A stretch of 64,000 nt of DNA from Microglena sp. YARC. Its lineage: Eukaryota > Chlorophyta > Chlorophyceae > Chlamydomonadales > Chlamydomonadaceae. The stretch's first letter is position 1, and the number at the start of each line of letters is the position of its first letter. Where the stretch lies: positions 21,562,882 to 21,626,881 of the forward strand of contig CM039463.1 of the NCBI GenBank assembly GCA_022414725.1. The letters run 5' to 3'. Below the pieces are notes generated by a model. That model ran no database searches. It saw only the letters and a program-made list of their open reading frames with translations, and had not been told where the DNA came from. This document shows, piece after piece, positions 52,884 through 64,000 of this stretch. The position numbers and the translations under genes were made by a program.

Positions 52884-53883
52884 NNNNNNNNNNNNNNNNN
52901 NNNNNNNNNNNNNNNNNNNNNNNNNNNNNNNNNNNNNNNNNNNNNNNNNNNNNNNNNNNNNNNNNNNNNNNNNNNNNNNNNNNNNNNNNNNNNNNNNNNN
53001 NNNNNNNNNNNNNNNNNNNNNNNNNNNNNNNNNNNNNNNNNNNNNNNNNNNNNNNNNNNNNNNNNNNNNNNNNNNNNNNNNNNNNNNNNNNNNNNNNNNN
53101 NNNNNNNNNNNNNNNNNNNNNNNNNNNNNNNNNNNNNNNNNNNNNNNNNNNNNNNNNNNNNNNNNNNNNNNNNNNNNNNNNNNNNNNNNNNNNNNNNNNN
53201 NNNNNNNNNNNNNNNNNNNNNNNNNNNNNNNNNNNNNNNNNNNNNNNNNNNNNNNNNNNNNNNNNNNNNNNNNNNNNNNNNNNNNNNNNNNNNNNNNNNN
53301 NNNNNNNNNNNNNNNNNNNNNNNNNNNNNNNNNNNNNNNNNNNNNNNNNNNNNNNNNNNNNNNNNNNNNNNNNNNNNNNNNNNNNNNNNNNNNNNNNNNN
53401 NNNNNNNNNNNNNNNNNNNNNNNNNNNNNNNNNNNNNNNNNNNNNNNNNNNNNNNNNNNNNNNNNNNNNNNNNNNNNNNNNNNNNNNNNNNNNNNNNNNN
53501 NNNNNNNNNNNNNNNNNNNNNNNNNNNNNNNNNNNNNNNNNNNNNNNNNNNNNNNNNNNNNNNNNNNNNNNNNNNNNNNNNNNNNNNNNNNNNNNNNNNN
53601 NNNNNNNNNNNNNNNNNNNNNNNNNNNNNNNNNNNNNNNNNNNNNNNNNNNNNNNNNNNNNNNNNNNNNNNNNNNNNNNNNNNNNNNNNNNNNNNNNNNN
53701 NNNNNNNNNNNNNNNNNNNNNNNNNNNNNNNNNNNNNNNNNNNNNNNNNNNNNNNNNNNNNNNNNNNNNNNNNNNNNNNNNNNNNNNNNNNNNNNNNNNN
53801 NNNNNNNNNNNNNNNNNNNNNNNNNNNNNNNNNNNNNNNNNNNNNNNNNNNNNNNNNNNNNNNNNNNNNNNNNNNNNNNNNNN
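52884..53883. other. Assembly gap, exactly 1000 N
   Basis: 1000 consecutive N. The round number suggests a placeholder of unknown true length. Left of it is tandem array; right of it is LINE-A ORF2. Confidence 1.
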
Positions 53884-54840
53884 CGGGAACAGACTGGCGG
53901 GTAAGCCAGCCGAAATTGGCTACGACGTATTGTCTCCTTGATGATAGGCCCATCTGTGGCTGGGTTGAGGACAAAGTGCTTGCCATCGTCACAAACGGAG
54001 AGGGTGGCTGGGCCAACTCTCCTGAGGGAAGACGGAAGGATTGCAGGAGTTCCACAACGATCTCAGTTGGTTATCGGCAGGTGGATGAAGGGGCTCAAAG
54101 ATGATGAACCCATTTGATTACAAGCTCAGGCCCCACCCTGAGGGAAGCCGAAGTGTTGGAAGGACGGGTAGTGAAGGAAAACCGTTGAGACTTCCACTCG
54201 CGTTAGAGCTGCCTTCATGCAGGGATATCGCACCAGCGCGTGATGCCCGCACTATTGAAATACCCATTTGCGCTGGAACATTGTCTTTAGGAGCCATCCC
54301 CTGTTTTTTTTTTTCTTTTTTTTTACATTTAGGAGGAACCAAGGAAAGGAACATCTGTTGACAGAATCATAAGCTTTAGTGAGGTCAGAATGCAGGCAAA
54401 CCAGCTAGGTAAGCCAAGCTCTTTCAAGCGCGCAGCCAAGTCCTAGGTGATAGCGGATGTTGTCACTGATGTCTCTGCCACGGAGGAAAGCTGATTGAGT
54501 GACGTCGATGAGATATTCCAGTGGGCGTTGCAAGCCGTGAGCCATTGATCAAAAGGATTCAGCTTCAAAGGTGCAATTGAGAAGGGTGATAGGACGGTAA
54601 ACCTGCGAGGGAAGTCTTGGGCTGACCAGTTTCTTGTGGATAACGGCAGATGGTTCCCTAATGAGGGGTGCTAGGGGGCCGAGTTATAACTTGATCTGGA
54701 AGCAGAGTTGAAAACCCGTTGAAGGACGGGACAGTTCTTTCATTGGGAACGCATTGTAGACTTCAAAGGGAAGTTCCGTCATAAACACCGGGTCGGAGCC
54801 TTCGAAGAAGCAGAGCGGATGGGCAAGGTCCATTCTCTCT
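53884..54840 (-). pseudogene. LINE-A RT fragment, indel-rich
   Basis: The minus strand carries RT sequence parallel to 40300-41130: the motif C region (GACGATGGCAAGCAC as its complement near 53985), the NGSSTRVRLN-side sequence, LTKAYD-side sequence near 54370, and ELPFEVYNAF near 54770. Many single-base changes break every frame. A LINE-B tail interrupts at 54304-54357, and a LINE-A tail abuts at 54841. Confidence 0.75.
54304..54357 (-). mobile_element. About 54-bp LINE-B tail insertion
   Basis: A T-rich run and TACATTTAGGAGGAACC up to AACATCTG match a LINE-B tail in reverse complement. The interrupted host reads CCCCTG left and CTGTTGACAG right; the plus-strand copy at 40740-40760 reads CTGTCAACAGGGG contiguous (on the other strand), so CTG is duplicated. 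Confidence 0.78.
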
Positions 54841-55287
54841 GATTTTTTTTTGGTTTTTTTTTTGTTTTTACAAAGGGGGAACCAGGAAAGGCGCAAACTG
54901 ATTAAAACCTAGCCTTTGTGAACAAAGGAGAAAAGACCAAAAGAAAAAGTCAAGAAACGGCTAAGGACAGCTAAGGGACGGACAACCACCTGGGCGTGAG
55001 CGTAAAGGGACAAAAGGAGGACGGGAACAGAAGACAAACAAACCAGAGAGGCAAGAAGGAAGCCAAAAACAGGAAGCCAAGAGAAGGGGCTAGGACTACT
55101 AAGAAAAAAGACCTATGAAGGGGGGGGCCAAAACATTGCAAACTTCTAACCAAGTCAACCGGGTATCAGAAGACTGAAAGAGGAGATGCAAAAACTAAGG
55201 AGATAAAAGGAAAAACTTAATGCAGAAACTAAAGAGGAAAAAAATGGGGGAGGGGGGGGGGGGGGGGGGGCGGACTAAGGATGCAAC
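54841..55287 (-). mobile_element. LINE-A 3'-end fragment
   Basis: T-rich run, hairpin, 3' UTR to the poly-C tract (G-run about 55250-55270) and GGACTAAGGATGCAAC, where a second LINE-A poly(A) begins. The sequence is rich in small indels. Confidence 0.78.
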
Positions 55288-57443
55288 TTTTTTTTTTTTT
55301 TTTTTTTTGTTACAAAGTGGGGAACCAGGAAAAGGCGCAACTGAATAAACCTAGCCTTTGCTGACCAAGCGAGAAAAAGACCAAAGGAAAAAGTCAAGAA
55401 CGGTAAGGACAGCTTAAGCGGACGGGGACACCACCTGGGCACGAGTAAGGACAAAAGGAGGACGGGAACAGAAGAACAAACCAAACCAGAAGAGGCAAGA
55501 AGAAAGCCAAAAACAGGAAAGCCCAAGAGAGGGTGGACTACTAAGAAAAAAGACCTTTGAAGGGGGGGCCATAACATTGCAACCTCTAAACGGTCACCGG
55601 ATCAGAAGACTGAAAGAGGAGTATGCAAAACTAAAGAGGACTAAAAGGAAAACTATGCGAGAAACTAGAGAAAAAAGGGGGGAGGGGGGGGGGGGGGATT
55701 AAGGAGAAACTGAGGGGAAAACTAAGGACAATTAAGGGGTGGAAACTGAACTAGGAAGGCAAACCTAAGGCGAGAAACTGCAAAAAACAAGCCAAAAGCA
55801 GGGAGGTCAACCAGAAAAGAAGAAAGACAACTGGAAGAAAGCGAAAACCTAAAAGACTGGGTCTGGGCATTGTACAACAGGGAATGAAGACAGAGACAGT
55901 ATCAAGATCTAGATCTGATCTGGATCTTAGCGCAAGATCTGACCTTATCTTGGTTCCAGATCTAGCCCATTAGTCTGGAACGTTGTCCTAGTTGTGCTGT
56001 GTCCAATCTGGAACCTGATCCTGATCTGGGGCAGGTCTTGATCTTGGGCTTGGCCTCGATCTAGGTTAGGGTCAAGATCGGGGCCTAGAGCTGGGGCAAT
56101 TGGGCGATGGACCTAAAGTCGGGGTCTAGATCAGGGTCTTAGATCTCAGGGAAATGGGGGGGTCTGGCGTCAAGGGGTCTAGAGCATAGGTCTAGATCCG
56201 GGTTAAATGGGCTGGATCTGGGTCAGGGTCTAGACAGGGTTCTAGAACTAGGGCTTTGGGCTGGGTCTGGATTTGGTCTGGGATTGTTAGGGAGCGCTGG
56301 GGTACATGGATTTGTCATTTCCATGGGTGCGGGTATTTCAGGGCTCCTGTTCACCAGGGAGTGACCCCAATCATGGTGCAAAAGTCGGACGGGGTGGCCA
56401 TAAGGCTTCAAAGGAAAGCCACTTGTGAGAGAGCAATCTAGGCCCACGCCACCAATCTTGACAGAAGAGCGGCCATTATCAAGGTGTCGAAGAGATCCGT
56501 CTGGGTGCGCATCCAGTCCCTGGCGATGGCTTGGTGACAGGTGGGCCAAGGGCAAGGCAATGCCTTGGGGTGAAGTGGGCTCAGAAATGGTCCAGATCTG
56601 TCAGCCCGGGACGAACGACCTGCCATTATCCGCCCAGGTGGTAAATACGCAGGAAGCGACCAAACCTTAGCGTAGAGGAGGATGGGGGTGTCCCGGGCCA
56701 AAGGGTGAGGTCGTCCACCGAGAAGGAAGAAGGGGCAACGAGGAAGGCGCTGCCCACCGGTGAGGGTCTCCCAAGTGGAAAGGAGCCAGTCTATTGACAG
56801 GGGCAGAATCAGGCATTTCCAAAGAAAGCGTGAGCATTGTTCAGCAGTGTGCAGCTGCAAGCAGTCAAGGCTGGAGCAGACTATGGAGGGGGCTCGTCTT
56901 GGTTTGACCCGTTTGGAAGCGTCCGCGTACATTTGAGCAAGGAACGGCCCATTGCAGCCAGGGTGCCATGAAGCAAGCTCGGCAAGTGATGTATAAGGAC
57001 GGCTGGAAGAAGTTCTGGTCAGCCGAGGCGTACCCACACCTGCGAAAAGCCTGCACGTAGAGGGAGGGAGACTTGATGGTTTATTGTCTTGTCTTTGAGC
57101 AGTTCTCTCTGCTGGGCCTGGACGGAGGGGCGGACACGTTGTAAAGTCCACCAAGCGGTTTTGTGGGAGGTCTTCAGGGGAAGGGGACTGGAATAGGTGT
57201 GACAACGAGCGCTCTCTCTGTTGCTGAGGCAATCCATCGGGATTCAAGACCACGGAGGGCTTCGCAAGTCAGGGGTAGTGCTAGGGTGAGTGTCCAAGGT
57301 GAGGGGGGTATAATGCTCCACAGCCTGGGCCAAAGCAGCACGTTCCTCGGTGTAACCTGGCACAAAATGGTGGGAAACTGGGGCTTTGTTGCATGATATT
57401 GTTGGTGAAGAAGGGCCTGCCGTGCTTTGCGCACAAGAGTTCA
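55288..57443 (-). mobile_element. LINE-A, 3' UTR and ORF2 C-terminal part, nested
   Basis: T-run 55288-55309, hairpin, 3' UTR with the poly-C tract and GATCTA repeat, then ORF2 from KIGGVA-side sequence at about 56450 back to LNSLCAKHG at 57430. The Cys/His region is visible (LQLHTAEQCS near 56840) but frames are broken by indels. At about 55866 the 3' UTR shows the empty Copia-2 target TGGGCATTGTACAAC. At 57443 it meets plus-strand ORF1 head to head. Confidence 0.78.
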
Positions 57444-58640
57444 GATTGACTCCATTACAAAACCAAGCTTGCACTTAGCCACAGGCACCTGCCAAGTAGG
57501 AGCCTTGGTTCAGCCACCAACGGACAGCAAACATCGGTCTCGGCTTTTAGCACCCGCTGCATTGGCTACAGTTATCACAATCACTTGCTTTAACACTGAA
57601 CTGGCTGGACACAGCTTTGCCACCGTAGAAGGAATCGGAATCTTCCTACAGCAGGCAGTCTGTTTGACACCACCAGTTAGCAGACTCAGTGTTGACCCAC
57701 CCACAGCAACAGCTTTGGTACCACACAATCTCCTATAGGCATCCTTTCCCCCCTCTCCGCTCCCCTCTAACTCTGCACTAGCAGAGCTCTCCATCTTACC
57801 CCTGTCCAAGATTCCTTCCCTCCATCGCTCCCCCCTTATCCTCATCCCCTCTCCATCCCCTTTAACTCATCTCATCCAGAGTCTCCCTTACCCCAGCTTC
57901 AAGTCCTCCTATTCTCCGCCGCCCCTTCCCCTCGCAGACCCATCGCTCCCAACCCCGACCCATCTCTGATGCAGAGCTGCTGCTGTGCATGCCGCCATCT
58001 CCAAGGGCCAAACCATACTCCTCCTGCCATCCTGTCCCTTCCTTTTCACCTCCCTCCCTCTCCTGTCCGCTCCCTTTTCCTTCCAGCCCACTGGCCACCC
58101 GACGTCCCTTCCCACACCCCTTCCTTACCTCTCTCCGCCATTCACCCACCACCTCCAGCCACCAGCCGATCTGGACTCTCTATCAAAACACCCAAGCAGA
58201 TCCGCTTGCTGCCCCATTGTCTCAAACCCCTTTGGTACAGAGCCCCCTTATTGACACTTGTGCGCACTCCTTTCCACTTCCAACATGACCACACGACTTG
58301 GTTCCACTATAGGACAACTCCTCGTGTCCAAGCTGCAGGGGCACTGCAGCCCAGCCCCCCTTCGATTTGGCATCCACCTATTATTGATAGTGACAGCGAT
58401 GACAACGAAGAGTTCTCCGAACCCTTTTATTATCCCTCTCATCCCTCCCCTTCTTCTCTTCCTCCCCCTCCATCCCCACGCGATGGACTTGGCCCCCCTG
58501 CTTCCTCCCTACTCTCCCTCTCCCTCATCTACTCCCTCATCTACCCCCCTTCTAAAATCCCTCATTTATACTCCCTTCATCTACTCTCATCTACCTACTC
58601 TACTTCCCTCATCTACCCTCATCTACCCATCTGCTCCCTC
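57444..58640 (+). pseudogene. LINE-A ORF1 fragment with broken RING (copy 4)
   Basis: The plus strand starts at ATTGACTCCATTACAAAACC (LTPLQNQ), then the Ala/Thr/Pro region, the Pro-rich region, RING-coding sequence around 58200-58350, and the acidic segment (GATGACAACGAAGAG). Many indels break frames inside the RING. From about 58510 to 58640 it dissolves into CTCATCTAC-like short repeats and joins endonuclease sequence. Confidence 0.75.
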
Positions 58641-59838
58641 CATTCTCCCTACCTCTTGGCTTTATCTCTGGACCACCGCCCTGTGTCTATAAACCCTCTC
58701 CTTCCTAGGCCCACGCTCCACCCAAGGGCCAAGGGCTGCAAAGGGTTCCCCTCCTCCTCCTCAAAACATTCCAGAAGCGTTGTGATGAAGCTCAAGAAAT
58801 CACTCGTTCACCATCCCTCCTCTAAACCTCTTACCCGATTCAACATCGTCAACAAAAATGGACAACAAGAAGGAAATTATTCGCACCAGCAGTTGGGCCA
58901 TTTACAAGAAGCATCGCGTTTGCCCGCCAGCGTGCCGCCCGCTTAGCAGAGGACGACGCCCGGGCAGGAATTCTCACAGCGTTTTTTGGGGGGCATTTTC
59001 TCCCCCGATGCAATTTCTTTCCTGGCACCGCCTCAACATAGCAATGCTAAGGCATTAGCAGCAACACTCGCTCTGGCAGCAAAACTCCTTGCTCCAATGC
59101 TCCAAAGCTCTACCTATTCCTTGAGCACACTTGGGATTCATTCTTTCCTTCTACTTCCACCAGCTTTTCCGTTCCCCTCACCCCCCAGTCCACATTCAAG
59201 CTTATCCAGCCTCCAGGGCCACCCCAGCATCACCCTCTTTCGTGGCTGACCTCTCTTCAATTGATAGAGTCAACATAGGACTGGAGTATGCCGGACTTTC
59301 TATAGTGCTGATTCCTGCCTTTGGACTTTTATTCGTTCAAAACCCTCACATCAACCAGGCTAACCGGATTCTTCTGCTCACATCCCTTCCCTCGTCCCCT
59401 ACCCCCCTAGTATGCAGCCCTTGCAGAAGGTTGTCAATTGGCGATGGCCTAAATCACATTCAGAGAGAGATGGACTCGCCATCCGCTCTGCTTCTACGAG
59501 GCTCCAGCCCAGGTTATGACGGACTTCCCTTTGAAAGTCTACCAATGCGTTCCATGAAGAACTGTTCCCACGATCCTTCAAAGTGGTTTTTTCAACTCTG
59601 GCCTTCAAGATCAAGTTAACTCGCCCCCCCTAGCACCCCTCTTCAGGGAACCATCTGCCTTCTCCAACAAGATGGTAAGCCCCAAGACTCCCTCGCAGGT
59701 TACCGTCCTATCACCCTTCTCAATTGCGACCTTAGCTGATCCTTTAGATCATGGCTCCACGGCTGCAACGCCCGCTGGAATATCTCATCGACGTCACTTC
59801 AATCACTTTCCTCCGTGGGCAGAGACATCAGTGGACAA
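58641..59838 (+). pseudogene. LINE-A ORF2: endonuclease end to RT fingers, interrupted
   Basis: The plus strand reads the SDHRPVS-equivalent region (CTGGACCACCGCCCTGTG near 58670), the linker, LARLNIA-like sequence, RSSPGYDGLPFE near 59505 and YRPITLLNCD near 59705. It breaks off at GACAAACATC (59838). The same ORF2 resumes at 63513 after a nested LINE-A. Indels are frequent. Confidence 0.78.
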
Positions 59839-60689
59839 ACATCAACAACGACATTCAACATCAGTGACTACAACAACAAACGGACATCGACATCAGTACA
59901 ACAAACAACAACATCAACAACGAGCTCACCTCGCCTCCCGCTGCTTGTCAAGACCTTGACTTCATCCTCTCCTCTTCTGCCAGGACCCCTGGCGGGGATG
60001 CTGGTCCTCCTTCCTGAAACTTCCACCTCCCAATGGAAGCTCTTTCCGCTGGTGGCCCCTGCTGGGTCCCCTTGCAGAGGGGCCAGATCCCCTCACTGGA
60101 GAGGACCGTCTTTGGGAGGTCTAGCCCTCTGCCGGTTACACCTCTCACCCTTCCTGCCCTTCCCCCCAAGGACACCCCCAAGCCTGCGCTCATCAACCCT
60201 ACGCAAGAAACCTCACAAAGCATGGTTACGGGCAGACTTTGAGCGAGCAGCTGAAATCCAGCAAAGGCCTCCCCCCCCACCAGAGGCAAGAGCTTCTTGG
60301 AACCCATGTGGCTGGTTGGTCTTGGGAGGACTCCACTGGACCCAACAACATGGGGTTCTCCACCTCCATGATAATACTGAGGTGAACCTTTTCTTGAACT
60401 CTCTGTGCGCCAAGCACGGCACAGCCCTTCTTCACCAACATATCATGCAAACAAAAGCCCCAGTTCCCACCATTTTGTGCCAGGTTATACCGAGAACGTG
60501 CTGCTTGGCCCAGGCTGTGGAGCATTTCTTACCCCCCTCCACCTTGGACACTCACCCTAGCACTAAACCCTGACCTGCGAGGCCTCCGAGGTGGTATTGA
60601 AATCCCGTATGGATTGCCTCAGCAACAGAGAGAGCGCTCGTTTTGTCACCCCTTATTCCAGTCCCCTCCCCTGAAAGACCTCCTACAGA

Positions 60690-61628
60690 GATCTTCCTGA
60701 GTGTGACATTGGTTGAGAAAACCATAGCGCATACAGTTTGTAACTTAGCTTTTGCTGCCTAAGGGTCTGGATAGTAGTTTTTTGGGGGCTGGATCTTGCT
60801 GCTCCTGCCCTGAAAGACTGTTTTTTGTTTGCTTTTTCCTTGGACCTGTTTATCAGTAGCATTCCCCTGCTTGTCCTTCTTTTTCCTTACAGGACTTGCT
60901 GGCCTGCATTGGAGAAGAAGTGGCATGCTAACTTGTGACAGCTGAGTTGGCTCGCCGGTCTGCTGAATGGAGGTGATGCCCTGATGCGCTGGACTGTTAT
61001 AGGAGTTGATGCCCTTGTACCGTGTTTGTTAATCTTGCGTTGCAGGTTTAGGAGCTGCTTACTTGGAAGCTAACTAGTTTTTGTTACCTTGTTTCTGCTA
61101 CCTTTGAACTGTAGGCATGCCGCGTTCTTGGTCGTCTTTGCAGAGCTTGCTGATCTCTGCATGGGTTGACCTAGCGACATGTTACTAGAGTCTGTGCTGG
61201 TTTGCTAAAGGAGTGATGCCCTGATGCAACTAGGCCTTTGTTACAGGAGTTGATGCCCTGCAGTGTAATCCTTAGATCAGCAAGACCTTTGCTTGCATGC
61301 CTTTCCTTCTTTTTCTGTGTTGCTCTTGGAGGTTACCAATGGTGTTTTGTTTGGTTTGGGAAGAACAGTTTGTTGCTTGGAGAGTGGGGGTGGTGCTCGG
61401 AAGGCCCTTAGTCCTTGTCCTCCTAGTAAATTTAGTATGTGTCCTCGGTCTTTTGTCCCCTAGTCTTTTCGTCTTTTGTCTTCGGATCTTTGTCTTAGCG
61501 GAACTTTTGGTTCCATGTCCTCTAGTCTTCTTCTTTGGTTTTTCTTCCTCGGTCACATAGGGCTAGGTTTTATCAGATGTTCCCTTCCTGGTTCCTCCCT
61601 ATGTAAAAAAAAAAAAAAAAAAAAAAAA
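60690..61628 (+). mobile_element. 5'-truncated LINE-B, two modules, inserted in LINE-A ORF2
   Basis: Starts at GATCTTCCTGAGTGTGAC, runs through two modules to the hairpin and about 25 A. ACAGA is present on both sides (60685-60689 and 61629-61633); undisturbed copies read CCCACAGAACGC. This is the clearest LINE-B target duplication in the window. Confidence 0.87.
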
Positions 61629-63068
61629 ACAGAACGCTTGGTGGACTTACAAACGTGTCCGCCCCTCCCGTCCAGGCCCCAGCAGAGAGAACTGCTCAAA
61701 GACAAGACGAACCTCAAGTCTCCCTCCCTCTACGTGCAGGCTTTTCGCAGGTGTGGGGTACGCCTCGCTGACAAGCCTCTCCACCGTCGATATACCATCA
61801 CTTGCCGGAGCTTGCTTCATGGCACCCTGGGCTGCAATGCGTTCCTTGCTCATGTACGAGGAGGCTTCCAACGGGTCAACCAAGACGACCCCCCCTCCAT
61901 AGTCTGCTCCAGCCCTGACTTGCTTGCAGCTGCACACTACTGACACAATGGTCTCACGCTTTCTTGGAATGCACCTGATTTCTGCCCCTGTCATAGACTG
62001 GCTCCTTTCCACTTGGGACCCTCACCGGGGCAGCGCCTTCCTCGTTGGCCCTTCTTCCTCCTCGGTGACGACCTCACCCTTTGGCCCGGGACACCCCCTC
62101 CTCCCTCTACCCTAAGGTTGTGGTCCTTCCTGCGTATAAACCACCTTGGGCGCGATATGGCAGGTCCGTTCGTCCCGGCTGACAGACTGGACCATTCTGA
62201 GCCCCTTCACCACAAGGCTTATCTGCCTTGCCCTTTGGCCACCTTCACCAAGCCATCGCCAGGGACTGGATGCGCACCCAGACGGATCTTCGACACCTTG
62301 ATAATGGCGCCTTCTGTCAAGATATGGTGGCGTGGCCTAGATTGCTCTCTTCACAGTGGCTTCCTTTGCAAGCTTATGGGCCACCCCCGCCGATCTTTTG
62401 CACCATGATTGGGGTCACTCCCGGTGACCAGGAGCCTGATACCCGCACCATGGAAATGACAATCCCCATGACCCAGCGCTCCCTACAATCCCAGACCCAA
62501 TCCCAGACCTAGCCCAAGCCCTAGTCTAGACCCTGATCTAGACCCTTGATCTAGACCCAGATCCAGCCCATTACCCGGATCTAGACCTTGCTCTAGACCC
62601 TTACCCAGACCCAGCCCATTCCAGAGCTACTAGACCCTGATCTAGACCCTGACCTAGGTTCAGCCCATGCCCCAGCTCTAGGCCCCGATCTTGACCTGAC
62701 CTAGTTCCAGCCCAAGCCCAAGATCAAGACCCATTCCCAGATCAGGATCAGGGTTCCAGATTGGACACGCACTGAACAACGTTCCAGATCTGGGGCTAGA
62801 TCTGGACCAAGATCAAGGTGCAGATCTGCGCTAAGATCCAGATCCAGATCTAGATCTTGATACTGTCTCTGTCTTCATTCCTGTTGTTTACCTGCCCAGA
62901 CCCAGTCTTTTAGGTTTTCGCTTTGCTTTCCAGTTGTCTTTCTTCTTTTCTGGTTGCCTCCCTGCTTTTGCTTGTTTTTGCAGTTTCTCTCTTAGTTTGC
63001 TTCCCAGTTCAGTTTTCCACCTTAGTTTGCCTCCTTAGTTTCCTCCTCAGTTGCCTCCCCTTCCTTAA

Positions 63069-63119
<51 letters not shown>

Positions 63120-63440
63120 CCCCTTTTTTCTCTTAGTTTCTTGCATAGTTTTCCTTTTAGTCCTCCTTAGTTTGCATCTCCTCTTTCAGTCTTCTGATCC
63201 GGTGACTGTTAGAGGGTTTGCAATGTTTTGGCCCCCCCCCTTCATATTGTCTTTTTTCTTAGTAGTCCTAGCCCCTTCTCTTGGGCTTCCTGTTTTTTTG
63301 GCTTCTTACTTGCACTCTCTGGTTTTGTTTGTCTTCTGTTCCCGTCTCCTTTGTCCCTTACGTCGCCCAGGTGGTGTCCGTCCCTTAGCTGTCCCTTATT
63401 AGCCGTTCTTGACTCTTTCTTTGGTCTTTTCTCCTTGGTC

Positions 63441-63493
63441 ACAAAGGGCTAGGTTTGATCAGTTGCGCCTATTTCCTGTGTTCCCCCCTTTGT
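63441..63493 (+). other. LINE-A 3'-terminal hairpin, plus strand
   Basis: ACAAAGGG and CCCTTTGT flank the loop directly before the A-tail. The inner region carries two extra bases and a changed inner stem (CCTGTG) compared with the 51-nt form. Confidence 0.7.
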
Positions 63494-63512
63494 AAAAAAA
63501 AAAAAAAAAAAA

Positions 63513-64000
63513 AAAAAATCCACTATCACCTAGGCTTGGCGCTGCGCGCTTGAAAGAGCTTGGCTTACCAGGCTGTTGCTGCATTCTGACCTCACTAAAG
63601 CTTATGATTCTGTCAACAGGGGATGGTTCCTAAAGACAATAGTCAGCCATGGATTCAATTAAGTGCAGCATCACGCGCTGGTGCGAATATCCTCATGAAT
63701 GGCAGCTCTACGCGAGTGCGTCTCAACGGTTCTTCACTATCTCCTTCCCCAACACTTTCCGGCTTTCCCCAGGGTGGGGCCTTGAAGCTGTAATCAATGG
63801 GTCATCATTCTTTGAGCCCTTCATCACCTACAATAACCAACTGAATCTTGTGGAACTCTGCAATCCTTCCGTCTTCCCTCAGGAGAGTTGGCCCCTGCCA
63901 CCCTCTCGTTTGCTGACGATGGCAAGCACTTTGTCCTCAACCCAGCCACAGATGGGCCTATCATCAAGGAGACATACGTCGTAGCCAATTCGGCTGGCTT
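63513..64000 (+). pseudogene. LINE-A ORF2 RT, continuation after the nested element
   Basis: Resumes at ATCCACTATCACCTAGG (the codons right after RDISDN in other copies) and runs through motif A (CTCACTAAAGCTTATG), motif B (GGTGGGGCC) and motif C (GCTGACGATGGC near 63913) to the right edge. Single-base indels break the frame. Runs off the window. Confidence 0.82.

Larger units (their letters stand above)
59839..63512 (+). mobile_element. LINE-A nested in LINE-A, same orientation
   Basis: Begins with about 75 bp of CAACA/ACATCA-rich filler, then ORF2 C-terminal region from AHLPPAA (about 59920). It is interrupted by LINE-B at 60690-61628, then resumes with the finger region (61635-62330), the ORF2 end, the GATCTA repeat (about 62500-62870), the poly-C tract (about 63070-63115), the hairpin 63441-63493 and the A-tail. 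ATC flanks both ends in the host ORF2 (AACATC left, ATCCAC right), consistent with a short target duplication. Confidence 0.8.

Noticed and set aside
1..64000. tRNA, rRNA or other RNA genes
   Set aside because: Reading by eye I found no cloverleaf with a matching anticodon arm and no recognisable rRNA stretch; a covariance-model scan would be needed to exclude small RNAs.

Overview
The window looks like eukaryotic nuclear DNA built almost wholly of retrotransposons. I recognise no host protein gene, rRNA, tRNA or CRISPR array. Poly(A)-tailed LINEs, a Ty3/gypsy fragment pair, two Ty1/copia elements, tandem arrays and a short CCCTAAA-type (plant/green-lineage) telomere-like motif at 31367-31387 suggest a repeat-rich genome, perhaps a green alga or streptophyte. 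The species cannot be fixed from the sequence.

Two LINE-like families dominate; the names are mine. LINE-A is autonomous in design. Its 5' region has about 328-bp monomers. ORF1 is Ala/Ser/Pro-rich and ends in a RING-H2 finger. ORF2 carries an AP-type endonuclease (EN), a reverse transcriptase (RT, FADD) and a C-terminal Cys/His region. The long 3' UTR has a degenerate GATCTA-type repeat and a poly-C tract, then a 51-nt terminal hairpin and poly(A). LINE-B never shows an ORF here. It consists of a ~422-bp tandem array, a 1.0-1.3 kb modular 3' region, a 51-nt hairpin like that of LINE-A with a compensatory stem change, and poly(A). LINE-B is probably a non-autonomous partner that uses LINE-A machinery (inference).

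Layout: 1-4158 holds minus-strand LINE-A pieces (ORF2, ORF1 with RING, a second EN piece), followed by a 5'-truncated LINE-A (4158-6676). A LINE-B copy (6677-14630) is split by Copia-1 (6977-13822, 5-bp target duplication GTTGT). LINE-A ORF2 with two LINE-B inserts spans 14631-16387. 16388-19170 is a direct duplicate of about 1.74-4.45 kb. A gypsy integrase fragment (19171-20253) abuts LINE-A, which is split by Copia-2 (20846-27525, target duplication GGCAT). 28462-31247 is a four-unit array plus LINE-B; a fold-back and the telomere-like motif follow. 32037-36594 is the only LINE-A 5' end, with most of ORF1. 36595-43390 is a mosaic of inverted LINE-A and LINE-B pieces plus the other half of the gypsy pol. 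43391-52883 is LINE-B with about 18 tandem units in inverse orientation, and 52884-53883 is a gap of exactly 1000 N. 53884-64000 is nested LINE-A/LINE-B.

Coding frames are broken by stops and indels nearly everywhere. From about 44 to 63.5 kb indels are so dense that unpolished long-read sequence is a likely contributor. Repeats this similar also make misassembly possible, so the inversions and junctions described below need read-level support.
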